From contig NZ_WURB01000012.1 of the NCBI RefSeq assembly GCF_009830105.1, forward strand, positions 1 to 64,000: DNA of 64,000 nt, given 5' to 3'. The notes under the pieces were generated by a model. That model had not been told where the DNA came from. It saw nothing but the letters and a program-made list of their open reading frames with translations, and did not search any database. How positions within the stretch are numbered: the first letter of the stretch is position 1; every line of letters starts with the position of its first letter. The translations under genes and the position numbers were made by a program. The stretch comes from Microvirga makkahensis. GTDB taxonomy: Bacteria > Pseudomonadota > Alphaproteobacteria > Rhizobiales > Beijerinckiaceae. Of this stretch, positions 25,609 through 34,867 are shown piece after piece.

Positions 25609-27387
25609 ATGACACATCAGCAAATGCTCTCCTTCGCCATCGTCGCCGGGATGATGGCGCTCTTCGTCTGGGGGCGCTTCCGGTACGACCTCGTCGCCGT
25701 GATGGCGCTGCTGGCTGCCGTGCTCGTCGGCATCGTGCCGGCCGAGGAGGCCTTCTCGGGCTTCAGCGACGACATCGTCATTATTGTCGCCAGCGCCCTT
25801 CTCGTCAGCGCGGCGGTGGCGAAATCCGGTGTGCTGGAGGTGGCCCTCAACTGGGTGGGACCTTACCTGCGAAGCGAGCAGAGCCAAGTGATCACGCTGG
25901 TCGCGTCTGTGACGATCCTGTCCGCCTTCGTGAAGAATATCGGTGCGCTGGCGATGATGATCCCGGTTGCGTTCCAGATTGCGCGGCGGACGAAGACGCT
26001 CCCCTCCAGCTTTCTCATGCCCATGGCCTTCGGGTCTCTCCTGGGCGGCATCGTGACCCTGGTGGGCACCTCCCCCAACATCATCGTGTCTCGGGTGCGA
26101 GGCGAATTGCTGGGCGAGCCCTTCGACATGTTCGACTTCACGCCGGTGGGGGTCGGCATCGCACTGGCGGGCATGGTGTTCCTCGCCTTTGGCTATCGTC
26201 TTCTGCCCAAGGGCCGCAAGGGGGCCGCTTCCCTCGACGAGGCGCTCAACATCAAAGACTACGTCACCGAGGCGCGTGTCACGGCCGAGTCCGATGTTGT
26301 CGGGCAAACGGTCGCCGATCTGCACAAGCTCGCCAATGGCGAGGTCAAGGTGGCTGCCATCATTCGCAACGAGACCCGCAGTTCGAGTCCGCTGCCTGAC
26401 ATGACGATCCGCGAGAACGATCTTCTCATGCTGGAGGGTGAATCCGAGGCACTTGAGAGCACCGTGGCGCGTGCCGGTCTCAAGCTCACCCGTGAGCACC
26501 GTCTGCCTGAAATGGACGAGGCGAGCGATGAAATCGGCGTGATCGAGGCGATCGTCGGCCCGAATTCGGTGCTTGCCGGCCTGTCCGCCGCACGCATCGG
26601 TCTCTATGAGCGATTCGGCGTGAACCTGATCGCGGTGAGCCGCAGCGGTGAGCGGTTCAAGGAGCGCCTGCGCACCATCACCATGAGGGCGGGCGATGTC
26701 CTCGTGCTCCAGGGTAATCTCAAGAAGCTGCCCGATACCTTGCGCGATCTCGGTTGCCTTCCCCTGGCCGAGCGCGAGATCCGGCTCGGCAACGCACGCC
26801 GCAGTCTCCTGCCGGTGGCCATCCTCGGCGTCACCATGGTGCTCGTCGCGTTCAATCTGCTGCCCGTTTCCATAGCCTTCTTCGGTGCGGGCGTTCTGCT
26901 CGTTCTGTTCGGTTCGCTCACCCTGCGCGAGGCTTACGAGACGATCGAGTGGCCCATCATCGTCATGCTGGGCGCGCTCATTCCCGTCAGCGAATCCATA
27001 CGAACCACGGGCGGAACGGATCTGATCGCGGGCTGGTTGTCGTCGGCGGCGAACATGCTGCCGCCTACCGGCGCTCTCGTGCTCATCATGGTGGCCGCCA
27101 TGGCGGTGACGCCGTTCCTCAACAATGCGGCGACGGTGCTTGTGATGGCGCCCATCGCCGCGAGCTTCGCTACCCAGCTCGGTTTCAGGCCCGATGCTTT
27201 CCTGATGGCGGTGGCGATTGGCGCGGCCTGCGACTTCCTCACACCCATCGGGCACCAGTGCAACACGCTCGTGATGGGTCCCGGCGGCTATCGCTTCGGC
27301 GATTACTGGCGGCTCGGTCTGCCGCTCTCCATCATCGTGGTCGTGGTGGGAACACCGCTCATCATGTTCTTCTGGCCGCTCAGCTAG
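25609..27387 (+). CDS. SLC13/DASS family transporter with two TrkA-C domains
   Basis: The 592-residue inner-membrane protein resembles the SLC13 (divalent anion:Na+) permeases of the sulfate/citrate type. N-terminal helices (about 1-200) include LLAAVLVGIVPAEEAF and GTSPNIIVSRVRGELLG. Two RCK_C/TrkA-C regulatory domains lie at about 210-370 (DLHKLANGEVKVAAIIRNET, EGESEALEST). Further helices end with AVTPFLNNAATVLVMAPIAA and FLTPIGHQCNTLVMGPGGYR, the paired SNT/T-N-N type substrate motifs. The substrate could be sulfate, a dicarboxylate or another anion; the context gives no clue. Confidence 0.88.
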   Translation: MTHQQMLSFAIVAGMMALFVWGRFRYDLVAVMALLAAVLVGIVPAEEAFSGFSDDIVIIVASALLVSAAVAKSGVLEVALNWVGPYLRSEQSQVITLVASVTILSAFVKNIGALAMMIPVAFQIARRTKTLPSSFLMPMAFGSLLGGIVTLVGTSPNIIVSRVRGELLGEPFDMFDFTPVGVGIALAGMVFLAFGYRLLPKGRKGAASLDEALNIKDYVTEARVTAESDVVGQTVADLHKLANGEVKVAAIIRNETRSSSPLPDMTIRENDLLMLEGESEALESTVARAGLKLTREHRLPEMDEASDEIGVIEAIVGPNSVLAGLSAARIGLYERFGVNLIAVSRSGERFKERLRTITMRAGDVLVLQGNLKKLPDTLRDLGCLPLAEREIRLGNARRSLLPVAILGVTMVLVAFNLLPVSIAFFGAGVLLVLFGSLTLREAYETIEWPIIVMLGALIPVSESIRTTGGTDLIAGWLSSAANMLPPTGALVLIMVAAMAVTPFLNNAATVLVMAPIAASFATQLGFRPDAFLMAVAIGAACDFLTPIGHQCNTLVMGPGGYRFGDYWRLGLPLSIIVVVVGTPLIMFFWPLS

Positions 27388-27568
27388 TACCTCGTGCGAA
27401 AAGATCGGATCCGCATTGTCGCTAACGTGTCCCCTCGGGCCGCACCGAACGATGCGCTATCCTGATGATGGAGCATCGGATCTGCCCCGCAAGTGCACAT
27501 CCAATCCTGGGTTCGAACCTCCAGCGTATCGAAGGGCTCCGTCCCAGGAACCGGTGTCCGAGAGAGGC

Positions 27569-27841
27569 TCAGTGCAGGAAGGCGGTGAGGAGCAGGGTGG
27601 TGCCGGCGGCTGACGAGGCCAGGGCGATGATCATGGACCAGCAATGCAGCCGGTCCCGCTCCTCCTGGTTGAGCAGCGGGCGGATGCGAGAATCCGAGCG
27701 GCCGAAGATGAAGCTGGCATTGCGCCCGGGATGCGGGGTGTGGGGCATGATGCAGAAGCTCGACCGCACATGGCCGCGCGCCTGCCCGTAACCGGAATCG
27801 TCGGTGCCATAGGACGGCTGATGTGAGGTCTGCGGATTCAT
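27569..27841 (-). CDS. Hypothetical small membrane protein
   Basis: This 90-residue protein has a hydrophilic N-terminal part rich in Ser, His and Arg (HQPSYGTDDSGYGQARGHVR). One C-terminal transmembrane helix follows the CWSMIIALASSAAGTTLLLT stretch. It would be tail-anchored in the inner membrane. No family was recognised. It sits between two plus-strand transporter genes, antisense to nothing, and has a plausible ATG. The gaps on either side (27388-27568 and 27842-28070) show no other gene. Confidence 0.5.
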   Translation of the reverse strand: MNPQTSHQPSYGTDDSGYGQARGHVRSSFCIMPHTPHPGRNASFIFGRSDSRIRPLLNQEERDRLHCWSMIIALASSAAGTTLLLTAFLH

Positions 27842-28070
27842 GCCTGACGCTTCCAGGGTCGTGTGATGCCCTTAAACTCGCGCTCAAGGCGTGAACGAGC
27901 CGTAAAGATCCGGAACAACCCACATCTTTCGTAAATCAAACCTTTCCGCGTCGCGTGCGCGCGGATCCGCAGGAGGGGCGGGAGGGCTGATCGGAGATCC
28001 ATCACAGAAATCGGGTCGCGGACCATCGTGTCCCGTGCCAGGAGGGAGCCTTCTCATCCGGAACCGGCGC

Positions 28071-29030
28071 ATGTCTCAGGCTCCCATTCAGAAAACCGTT
28101 GCAGCCTCGGATTGGGCGCTGCTAGGCCTCCTCTCCGTCGTCTGGGGTGGATCATTCCTGTTCGTCGGCGTGACGGTGCGGGAGCTGCCGCCCCTGACCA
28201 TCGTGGCGCTGCGGGTCCTGCTCGCGGCGCTCGCATTGCAGGTCGTGCTGCGGGCCATGGGCATGCGCTTTCCCCGGGAGCGTCAGGTGTGGGCGGCCTT
28301 TTTCGGCATGGGCATCCTCAACAACGTCATTCCCTTCACCCTGATCGTCTGGGGGCAGAGCCACATCGCGAGCGGCCTTGCCTCCATCCTCAACGCGACG
28401 ACGCCGCTCTTCACGGTCGTCGTGGCGCATTACTTCACCAGCGACGAGCGGTTGACGGGTTCGCGCCTGGGCGGGGTCATCGTCGGATTCGCCGGAGTTG
28501 CGGTGATGATCGGGGCCTCGACCCTGGCGTCGCTGAACGCCAGCGTACTGGCGCAGCTCGCGGTGCTGGGCGCGGCTTTATCCTATGCCCTCTCCGGCGT
28601 GTTCGGCCGCCGCTTCAAGACCCTGGGCATCCCGCCCTTGGCGGCCGCCGCCGGGCAGGTGACGGCCTCGAGCTGCATTCTCCTGCCGGTGAGCCTCATG
28701 ATCGACCGGCCCTGGACCCTTTCCATGCCGAGTACCGGAGCGGTTCTGTCCCTTTTCGCGCTTGCGCTCGTCTCGACGGCCTTCGCGTATCTCATCTTCT
28801 TCCGCCTGCTCGCGCGGGCGGGGGCGACCAATGTCGGCCTCGTCACCTTCCTGATCCCCGTCAGCGCCATTCTCTTCGGTGTGCTGATCCTAGGGGAAAC
28901 GCTGGAAACGCGGCACATGGCCGGCATGGCTCTGATCGCGGCAGGGCTCATGCTGATCGACGGCCGGCCTGTGGCTGCGATCGCCGGGCTGCTCAGCGCG
29001 AAGGCGCCGGCTCCGCGCGGAAGCGATTGA
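28071..29030 (+). CDS. EamA/DMT family transporter
   Basis: The 319-residue membrane protein has ten predicted helices in two EamA repeats. The first starts WALLGLLSVVWGGSFLFVGV. The second starts LAVLGAALSYALSGVFGRRF and closes with VGLVTFLIPVSAILFGVLIL, then GETLETRHMAGMALIAAGL. The family exports amino acids, nucleosides or related metabolites; the substrate is not predictable here. ATG at 28071 is chosen, although the open frame begins with GTG at 28035. Its last 38 bases overlap the end of the convergent secreted-protein gene. Confidence 0.88.
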   Translation: MSQAPIQKTVAASDWALLGLLSVVWGGSFLFVGVTVRELPPLTIVALRVLLAALALQVVLRAMGMRFPRERQVWAAFFGMGILNNVIPFTLIVWGQSHIASGLASILNATTPLFTVVVAHYFTSDERLTGSRLGGVIVGFAGVAVMIGASTLASLNASVLAQLAVLGAALSYALSGVFGRRFKTLGIPPLAAAAGQVTASSCILLPVSLMIDRPWTLSMPSTGAVLSLFALALVSTAFAYLIFFRLLARAGATNVGLVTFLIPVSAILFGVLILGETLETRHMAGMALIAAGLMLIDGRPVAAIAGLLSAKAPAPRGSD

Positions 29031-29955
29031 ACATCATGTCCGGCGCGCTGGTGTTGTGGCGGGAGGGGACGAGCCGTCCCATCCAGGCATCGGTGGCCGT
29101 GGCATCGCGGAAATTCATGATCATCTCCTCGCGCCAGGAGCGGGCCTTTTCCTCCCGCACGGCGATGCGCGCCACATCCGCGTTGAACTCGGTCACGTAC
29201 ATGGAACGCAACGTCGCGAAGGGCGCGCCCGCGATCGCCTGGTCGAAGGCGACGTCGAGGGTCATGCGCTCCTCGTCGAGATCGGTGACCGTGACATGGG
29301 CCTTGCCGCCCTTGGCGAGGGTGAGCGTAAAGCGCATGGCCCGAGGGTCGAAGGCCACGTCCTGCAAGTTCGCCACGGGGCGCTGATCGAACTCCACCGG
29401 GCCGACGATGAAGGATGAGCCATAGGCGGTCCATTCCAGATGCTTCGGCGGCAGCGGCTTGATGCGCCAGTATCCGTCGCCCGGATAGAGGGCGATCACC
29501 TCTTCCGCCTTGCCTCCGTGCTTCTTCAAGAGCTGGAGCAGGTGGATGTCGCGCGAAACCTTGTCTGCGATGGTGACCGTGGCGTTGGAGGGGCGCCAGA
29601 ACTCGCTGAAGGTCAGCCCCGTGATGCGGATCCGGTCATCCTCGTAGAGGGTGTGCATCACGGGATGCGGCTTCGTGGAGGTTTCCTCGGAGATGTCCTC
29701 GCAAGCGGTCCAGTCCGGCTCCCAACGGTCCTGGCGAAGGCTGCCTATATAGGCGGGGTGGACGGCCTCGATCCGGAAGCTCCTCACCGCGGGCGAGGCG
29801 AAGTTGATGGCCACGTTGTCCTTTTCGGCGCAGAGCACCGGCTCGCTCGTATTCGTGACCCGGACGGCCAGCCCGTCGAGGGTGGCGGCCTGCGCCATCG
29901 AGGCGAAACCCCAGAAGCCAAGGGCGAAAAGTCGGGAAAGCAATGCGCGCGCCAT
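28993..29955 (-). CDS. Secreted protein of unknown function
   Basis: This 320-residue protein begins MARALLSRLFALGFWGFASM with cleavage near AQA, so it is periplasmic or secreted. The mature protein is beta-rich with two Cys (PVLCAEKDN and WTACEDIS) likely bridged. Segments SEFWRPSNATVTIADKVSRD and AFDPRAMRFTLTLAKGGKAH suggest immunoglobulin-like or beta-sandwich structure. I recognise no family. The ATG at 29955 is preferred to the TTG one codon upstream. The gene converges on the EamA transporter with a 38-base overlap of coding ends. Confidence 0.6.
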   Translation of the reverse strand: MARALLSRLFALGFWGFASMAQAATLDGLAVRVTNTSEPVLCAEKDNVAINFASPAVRSFRIEAVHPAYIGSLRQDRWEPDWTACEDISEETSTKPHPVMHTLYEDDRIRITGLTFSEFWRPSNATVTIADKVSRDIHLLQLLKKHGGKAEEVIALYPGDGYWRIKPLPPKHLEWTAYGSSFIVGPVEFDQRPVANLQDVAFDPRAMRFTLTLAKGGKAHVTVTDLDEERMTLDVAFDQAIAGAPFATLRSMYVTEFNADVARIAVREEKARSWREEMIMNFRDATATDAWMGRLVPSRHNTSAPDMMFNRFRAEPAPSR

Positions 29956-30174
29956 CAAACCGTCTCAAAAGATATCGAAGCCGTATGAGCCGCACAGATA
30001 GCCCGGCGAGCATTCCCCGTCGAGCGGCCTGTTGATAGGGCATGGCTGCCATCCTATCTCCGGGATTAGGGTTCATGGGAAGCCTGTGATAAAGTGCCTC
30101 GAAGCGGCAAGCTCGGCTGTCGGCAGCCTGTTGGTCCCGAACCCCTGACATGAAGGGTCTCCCTGAGTTCATCG

Positions 30175-31290
30175 ATGATGCGCCTTGTTTTAAGCCTGTC
30201 GGACAATCCCGCCGTGACCTCGGTCGAGCGGGCGATCATGGAGTTTCGCAGCGCCCGCCCCGTCGTGGTCGACGGGCACGAGGGCAGCGCGCTCGTGGTC
30301 GGCGTCGAGGATCTGGACGAGGGCCGCAGCGCCGAGATCGAGGTCCTGGCCGGCGGCCACGCCCATCTCGTCCTTCCGCCGGCTCGCCTGCGCCGCTTGG
30401 GCCTCGAGAGGGACAGGCCTGGCCGCCTCGCCCTGCCCGTCGTGGAGCGGGAGCGGATCGAGGTTCTGGCCCTCAGGCTCGACGGGCGCATCGACGCGCC
30501 GGTCAGGCCCGCCGGTCCCCTCGACGAGGAGGCCCTTGAGCTCGCCCGTCTGTCCCTGGTCCTGCCCGCCGTGATCGTGGTGCCCCTCTCGGCAGGCATC
30601 GAGATCGACAAGTCCGTGGTGCGCGTCACGGGCGCCGCCATTCGCGACTACCGCCGCGCCAAGGCGGCGGATCTTTCCATCGTCAGCCGCGCTCCGGTGC
30701 CCCTCGAAGGGGCGCCCACGAGCGAGTTCGTGGTGTTTCGCGGCGGCGAGGGCCTGCGGGATCAGGTGGCGATCATCGTCGGAAGGCCCGATCTCTCCCA
30801 ACCCGTGACGGTACGGCTCCACTCCGCGTGTCTGACAGGCGATCTGTTCGGCAGCCTGAAATGCGATTGCGGCGACCAGCTGCGCGGAACCGTTCAGTTC
30901 ATGGCCGAGAACGAAGGCGGCATCCTGCTTTATCTCGATCAGGAGGGGCGCGGGAACGGCATCGCCAACAAGATCCGTGCCTACAAGCTCCAGTCCCAGG
31001 GCTACGACACCTACGAAGCCGACGAAGTCCTCGGCTTCGAGGCGGACCAGCGCCGGTTCGACTTTGCGGGCACCATGCTGAAGAAGCTCGGAGTGAGCGC
31101 GGTGCGTCTCATGACCAACAATCCGGAAAAGATCCGGGCCCTCTCCGAGGCGGGTCTTCAGGTGATCTCCGATCACCGCGTGCTGGGCCGGCCGACGGCG
31201 GAGAACGTGAGCTATCTCGCCGCCAAGCGGGATCGCGCGGGGCATTACATCGATCTGGAAGGGCTGCTGGCCTGCTCCAACAAGGATTGA
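30175..31290 (+). CDS. ribA: GTP cyclohydrolase II
   Basis: RibA opens GTP to 2,5-diamino-6-ribosylamino-pyrimidinone phosphate, the first step of riboflavin synthesis. The 371-residue protein has its catalytic domain at about 170-365. RLHSACLTGDLFGSLKCDCG carries the Zn ligands C219, C230 and C232, followed by LYLDQEGRGNGIANKIRAYK and VRLMTNNPEKIRALSEAGL. The first 165 residues are a divergent domain, seen in many alphaproteobacterial RibA proteins, without the RibB catalytic acids I would expect. No FMN riboswitch is evident in the 219-base leader. Confidence 0.94.
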   Translation: MMRLVLSLSDNPAVTSVERAIMEFRSARPVVVDGHEGSALVVGVEDLDEGRSAEIEVLAGGHAHLVLPPARLRRLGLERDRPGRLALPVVERERIEVLALRLDGRIDAPVRPAGPLDEEALELARLSLVLPAVIVVPLSAGIEIDKSVVRVTGAAIRDYRRAKAADLSIVSRAPVPLEGAPTSEFVVFRGGEGLRDQVAIIVGRPDLSQPVTVRLHSACLTGDLFGSLKCDCGDQLRGTVQFMAENEGGILLYLDQEGRGNGIANKIRAYKLQSQGYDTYEADEVLGFEADQRRFDFAGTMLKKLGVSAVRLMTNNPEKIRALSEAGLQVISDHRVLGRPTAENVSYLAAKRDRAGHYIDLEGLLACSNKD

Positions 31291-31330
31291 ATGCCGCGCG
31301 CGTCAGCCGGGATGTCCCCTTCCGGACGCA

Positions 31331-32500
31331 TCACCGGGCAGGCATGCCGCTTTCGATGATCTTCGCCCAGAGCGACACGCCATAGGGTGTGGCCGCATCG
31401 TTGAAGTCGTAGGCGGGGTGATGCACGCCCGCCGTCTCCCCGTTGCCGAGGAAGACATAGGCCCCCGGGCGCTTCTCCAGCATGTAGGAGAAATCCTCGG
31501 CGCCCATTTCCGGCGGGAAGTTCGTCTGCACGGCGCCCTCGCCGGCGACGGCCTTCGCGACCGAGGCGACAAATTCGGTTTTCCCGGCGTCGTTCACCGT
31601 TACCGGATAGCCGCGTTTGTACTCGATGGAGGCGGTGGCCCCGAAGGTTGCGCAGGTGTTCTCCACGATGGCGCGGATCCGCGCCTCCGCCGCGTCGCGG
31701 GCAGCGGGCGAGAGCGTGCGCACGGTACCAAGCAGCATGGCCGTCTGCGGGATGACGTTGAAGGTATCGCCGGCCTTGATGGTGCAGACGGATACCACGA
31801 CGGAATCCAGAGGGTCGATGCTGCGGGATGCCACGGATTGCAGGGCGGTGATCACATGAGCCGCCGTGACGATGGGGTCGATGCACTTGTGGGGATAGGC
31901 CGCATGCCCGCCCTTGCCTTCGATCGTGATCGTGAACCGGTCGGCCGCCGCCATGGTCGGGCCTGCGCGCATGGCGAAATGCCCGACGGGCACGCCCGGC
32001 CAGTTGTGCATGCCGTAGACCTCCTGGATGCCGAAGCGTTCCATGAGGCCGTCCCGGATCATCGCGTCGCCGCCGCCGCCGCCTTCTTCCGCGGGCTGGA
32101 AGATCACCACCGCCGTTCCGTCAAAGTTGCGGGTCTCGGCAAGGTATTTCGCAGCGCCCAGGAGCATGGCCGTGTGGCCGTCATGGCCGCAGGCATGCAT
32201 CTTGCCGGGCACCTTGGATCTGTAGGGCAGGTCGGTCGCCTCCAGGATCGGCAGCGCGTCCATGTCGGCGCGCAGGCCGATGACCTTGCCGGACGAATCC
32301 GTCTTTCCCTTGATGACGCCGACGACGCCCGTGCGTCCGATTCCGGTCGCCACTTCGTCGCATCCGAAGCTCCTCAGCTTTTCGGCAACGATTCCGGCGG
32401 TGCGGTGAACGTCGTATCCGAGTTCGGGATTCTCGTGAAAATCCCGGCGCCATGCGGTGATCTCGTCGGCAAGATCGGCAACGCGGTTGATGATGGGCAT
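31331..32500 (-). CDS. M20 family amidohydrolase (hippurate hydrolase / N-acyl-amino acid deacylase)
   Basis: This 389-residue metallopeptidase-like enzyme removes acyl groups from N-acylated amino acids or similar amides. It shows the M20D features: LRADMDALPILEATDLPYRS with the metal Asp, GKMHACGHDGHTAMLLGAAK, IFQPAEEGGGGGDAMI with the catalytic Glu pair, and a closing MGAEDFSYMLEKRPGAYVFL. The lid domain lies at about 185-295. The natural substrate is not predictable. It stands alone on the minus strand downstream of the O-antigen-ligase-like gene. Confidence 0.92.
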   Translation of the reverse strand: MPIINRVADLADEITAWRRDFHENPELGYDVHRTAGIVAEKLRSFGCDEVATGIGRTGVVGVIKGKTDSSGKVIGLRADMDALPILEATDLPYRSKVPGKMHACGHDGHTAMLLGAAKYLAETRNFDGTAVVIFQPAEEGGGGGDAMIRDGLMERFGIQEVYGMHNWPGVPVGHFAMRAGPTMAAADRFTITIEGKGGHAAYPHKCIDPIVTAAHVITALQSVASRSIDPLDSVVVSVCTIKAGDTFNVIPQTAMLLGTVRTLSPAARDAAEARIRAIVENTCATFGATASIEYKRGYPVTVNDAGKTEFVASVAKAVAGEGAVQTNFPPEMGAEDFSYMLEKRPGAYVFLGNGETAGVHHPAYDFNDAATPYGVSLWAKIIESGMPAR

Positions 32501-32593
32501 GGGAGTTCCTTTGCAAGAATCGAACAGCCGCCAGCGAACCAGAGGCGGGGGGCACCGGTCAACTCGTTGGCAGGGCTCCGGGTGAGGCCCGTC

Positions 32594-33799
32594 TCAGCGC
32601 AGGCGGCGCAGAATGGCCTTCGGGCGTTTGGTGCGGAACTGCCCGCGCTCGACGGCCACGAAAACCAGCACCAGAACGACGAGTGCCGTGAACCACCAGA
32701 CCTGGGCGGTGCCGATGCCGCAGGCGCCGAAGGCGAAGGCGGATGCGAAGGACGCCATGATGCCGGGGCCGAGGATGGGACGATGCCCTCCTGCGCCGAG
32801 GGCCGCCTGGGAGAGCAGCACGGCTCCGGACATGGCCCCCACGATGCCAAGCTCGTACCAGATCTCGAACAGGAGACTGAACGGGGCAGCATGGGGCAAG
32901 AGGCCGAACAGGCGTCCGCGCCAGGCCGTCTCGAGACCATGACCGGTCAGAAAGCGCAGGGGCTCCTTGAGCACGAGCGCCTGCCACATGTCGAGCGTTC
33001 CGGCCGCGGAACCGGCTCCGGCGAGTTCGGCAACCGGCTTCAGCAGGAAGGGCAGAACAGGTGCGGATATGAGAAGCCCTGCCATCAGGAAGCCGATCAG
33101 ACGCGAGCCGGTCTGCGGGAGCGCCGCTGTCAGGGCAAAGGCAACGGCGCCGACAGCAAGGCCGATGAGGGGCAGGGGATCCGCCGTGAGGACGGTGCCT
33201 ACGGCCACGGCCAGGGCAAGCGCCACGGCTTCCAGGTTCCGCCCGCGGGAATGGAGCCATGTCAGCGCGGGCCAGAGCAGCAGGACGAGAACCACCATCC
33301 CACGCTCCACCCCCAGCCCGTCGGGCTCGAGGCGGCCATCCTCCCGCAGGAGCATGACGGTTCCGATCAGGGCGGCAAGGCCCACCCCGACCGGGAGCAG
33401 ATACAGGTTGGCCGAGCGCATCCGTTCCGGCAGGGCCAGATAGCCCGCCACGGCCATCAGGCCCATGGCGATGATGTTGAGGAGCCGTTCCGACGCCTGC
33501 GGCACGAAAGGGGTCCAGATCAGCGACAGGGCTGACCAGAGCACCAGAACGAACCCGGCGATACCCGCCCGCGAGGTCGCGATACCGATCGCCTTCTGCA
33601 AAGGGGTCTTCGCACTGCCGTCCAGAAAGGCCGCCATGCCGATGAGCGCCACGGCCAGGGGCGCCATCACCACCAGAGCCCGGCGGGTGAAGAGCGCGGC
33701 CAAGGGGATGGCGAACAGCAGAATCGCGAAACCGAGGCGCCGCAGCAGGGCGGCGGCGTCGGTGGATGGATGGGCCGTAGGGGAGGCGGAGCGAACCAT
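32594..33799 (-). CDS. O-antigen ligase-like (Wzy_C) membrane protein
   Basis: The 401-residue polytopic membrane protein has about eleven helices, among them LGFAILLFAIPLAALFTRRA, AVALALAVAVGTVLTADPLP and VLLSQAALGAGGHRPILGPG. A periplasmic loop FLTGHGLETAWRGRLFGLLP carries the G-x-G-x-E/H pattern of the Wzy_C/WaaL family, followed by HAAPFSLLFEIWYELGIVGA. Members join or polymerise surface sugars. No glycan cluster is nearby, so the acceptor is unknown. A perfect palindrome lies 72 bases upstream of its start. Confidence 0.8.
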   Translation of the reverse strand: MVRSASPTAHPSTDAAALLRRLGFAILLFAIPLAALFTRRALVVMAPLAVALIGMAAFLDGSAKTPLQKAIGIATSRAGIAGFVLVLWSALSLIWTPFVPQASERLLNIIAMGLMAVAGYLALPERMRSANLYLLPVGVGLAALIGTVMLLREDGRLEPDGLGVERGMVVLVLLLWPALTWLHSRGRNLEAVALALAVAVGTVLTADPLPLIGLAVGAVAFALTAALPQTGSRLIGFLMAGLLISAPVLPFLLKPVAELAGAGSAAGTLDMWQALVLKEPLRFLTGHGLETAWRGRLFGLLPHAAPFSLLFEIWYELGIVGAMSGAVLLSQAALGAGGHRPILGPGIMASFASAFAFGACGIGTAQVWWFTALVVLVLVFVAVERGQFRTKRPKAILRRLR

Positions 33800-33870
33800 C
33801 AGGCTAGCAATCGGCGGTTGTGCGATCAGGGAAGGGCCAAGCTAATGGACGAAGCCCGCAAAAGCTGTAG

Positions 33871-33884
33871 GTGTTGCGCAACAC
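33871..33884. promoter_or_regulatory. Perfect palindrome GTGTTGCGCAACAC
   Basis: A 14-bp perfect palindrome lies in the 168-base gap between mmsB and the O-antigen-ligase-like gene, 72 bases before the latter's ATG. It is a candidate operator of an unknown regulator. Confidence 0.45.
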
Positions 33885-33967
33885 ATCGCAACCCTTTGCG
33901 TGTGCCGCAGACGTCGCAGCGTCTAGGGCGGCCAGCTCGGCCGGGTTGCCGTCACGGATCGGCCAGG

Positions 33968-34867
33968 TCATCGAGGATCACCCCTCTGCCCGCGCAGGAA
34001 GTTGACGATGCCCGAAAAGTCGTCACCCTCGTGGCCCGCGCCGTTGAACAGCGCATAGAGCTGGGCCGCTTCCGCGCCGAGGGGGGTGGAGGCGCCGGAG
34101 GCGAGCGCCGCTTCCTGCGCGAGCTTGAGATCCTTCAGCATCAGGGCTGCCGCGAAACCAGGCTTGTAGCCGTTGTTGGCGGGCGAGGTCGGCACCGGTC
34201 CGGGCACGGGGCAATAGGTGGTCAGCGACCAGCACTGGCCAGAGGAGGTGGAGGCCACATCGAAGAGGGCCTGATGCGAGAGCCCGAGCTTTTCACCCAG
34301 CACGAAGGCTTCCGCCACGCCGATCATGGAGATGCCGAGGATCATGTTGTTGCAGATTTTTGCCGCCTGACCGGCGCCGGCCTGACCGCAATGGACGACT
34401 TTCTTGCCCATTCTGGAGAGGATGGGCTCCGCCCGGTCGAAGGCCTCCTTCGCACCGCCTGCCATGAAGGTCAGCGTCGCGCCCTTCGCGCCGCCGACGC
34501 CGCCGGAAACCGGTGCATCGAGGCTCAGGAGACCACGCTCCTGCTCGCCGGCCATCGCATGCGCCTTCCGGGCGCTTTCTACATCAATGGTGGAACAGTC
34601 GATCAGGAGCGAGCTGTCCTTCACGGACGGCAGAATGTCGGTCCAGACCGAGAGCACATGCTTGCCCGCCGGCAGCATGGTGATCACGATCTCCGCATTG
34701 CGTACGGCATCGGCCGCGGAGCCGGCGATGCTCAGCCCGTCGGCACGCGCCTGATCGCAGGAGGCGGGAGAAAGGTCGAAGCCCGTCACATCGTGCCCCG
34801 CTTTGACGAGATTCGCGGCCATGGGGCCGCCCATGTTGCCGAGGCCGACGAAGGCGATGTTGGTCAT
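33968..34867 (-). CDS. mmsB: 3-hydroxyisobutyrate dehydrogenase
   Basis: MmsB oxidises 3-hydroxyisobutyrate to methylmalonate semialdehyde in valine breakdown. The 299-residue protein has the Rossmann motif IAFVGLGNMGGPMAANLVKA, the substrate loop LDAPVSGGVGGAKGATLTFM, and the catalytic Lys in GAGQAAKICNNMILGISMIG, then KPGFAAALMLKDLKLA. The start at 34867 follows GGGAGGA and overlaps the upstream gene's stop (ATGA). Acyl-CoA dehydrogenase and mmsA lie upstream on the same strand and complete the pathway segment. Confidence 0.94.
   Translation of the reverse strand: MTNIAFVGLGNMGGPMAANLVKAGHDVTGFDLSPASCDQARADGLSIAGSAADAVRNAEIVITMLPAGKHVLSVWTDILPSVKDSSLLIDCSTIDVESARKAHAMAGEQERGLLSLDAPVSGGVGGAKGATLTFMAGGAKEAFDRAEPILSRMGKKVVHCGQAGAGQAAKICNNMILGISMIGVAEAFVLGEKLGLSHQALFDVASTSSGQCWSLTTYCPVPGPVPTSPANNGYKPGFAAALMLKDLKLAQEAALASGASTPLGAEAAQLYALFNGAGHEGDDFSGIVNFLRGQRGDPR

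Noticed and set aside
29956..30174. Possible FMN riboswitch before ribA
   Set aside because: I looked for the conserved multi-stem RFN core and found no convincing match; the leader is short and has no terminator-antiterminator pair.
31418..33535. 705-codon plus-strand frame opposite the M20 and O-antigen-ligase-like genes
   Set aside because: It spans two unrelated real genes and the gap between them, which a true gene would not do; no motif is visible.
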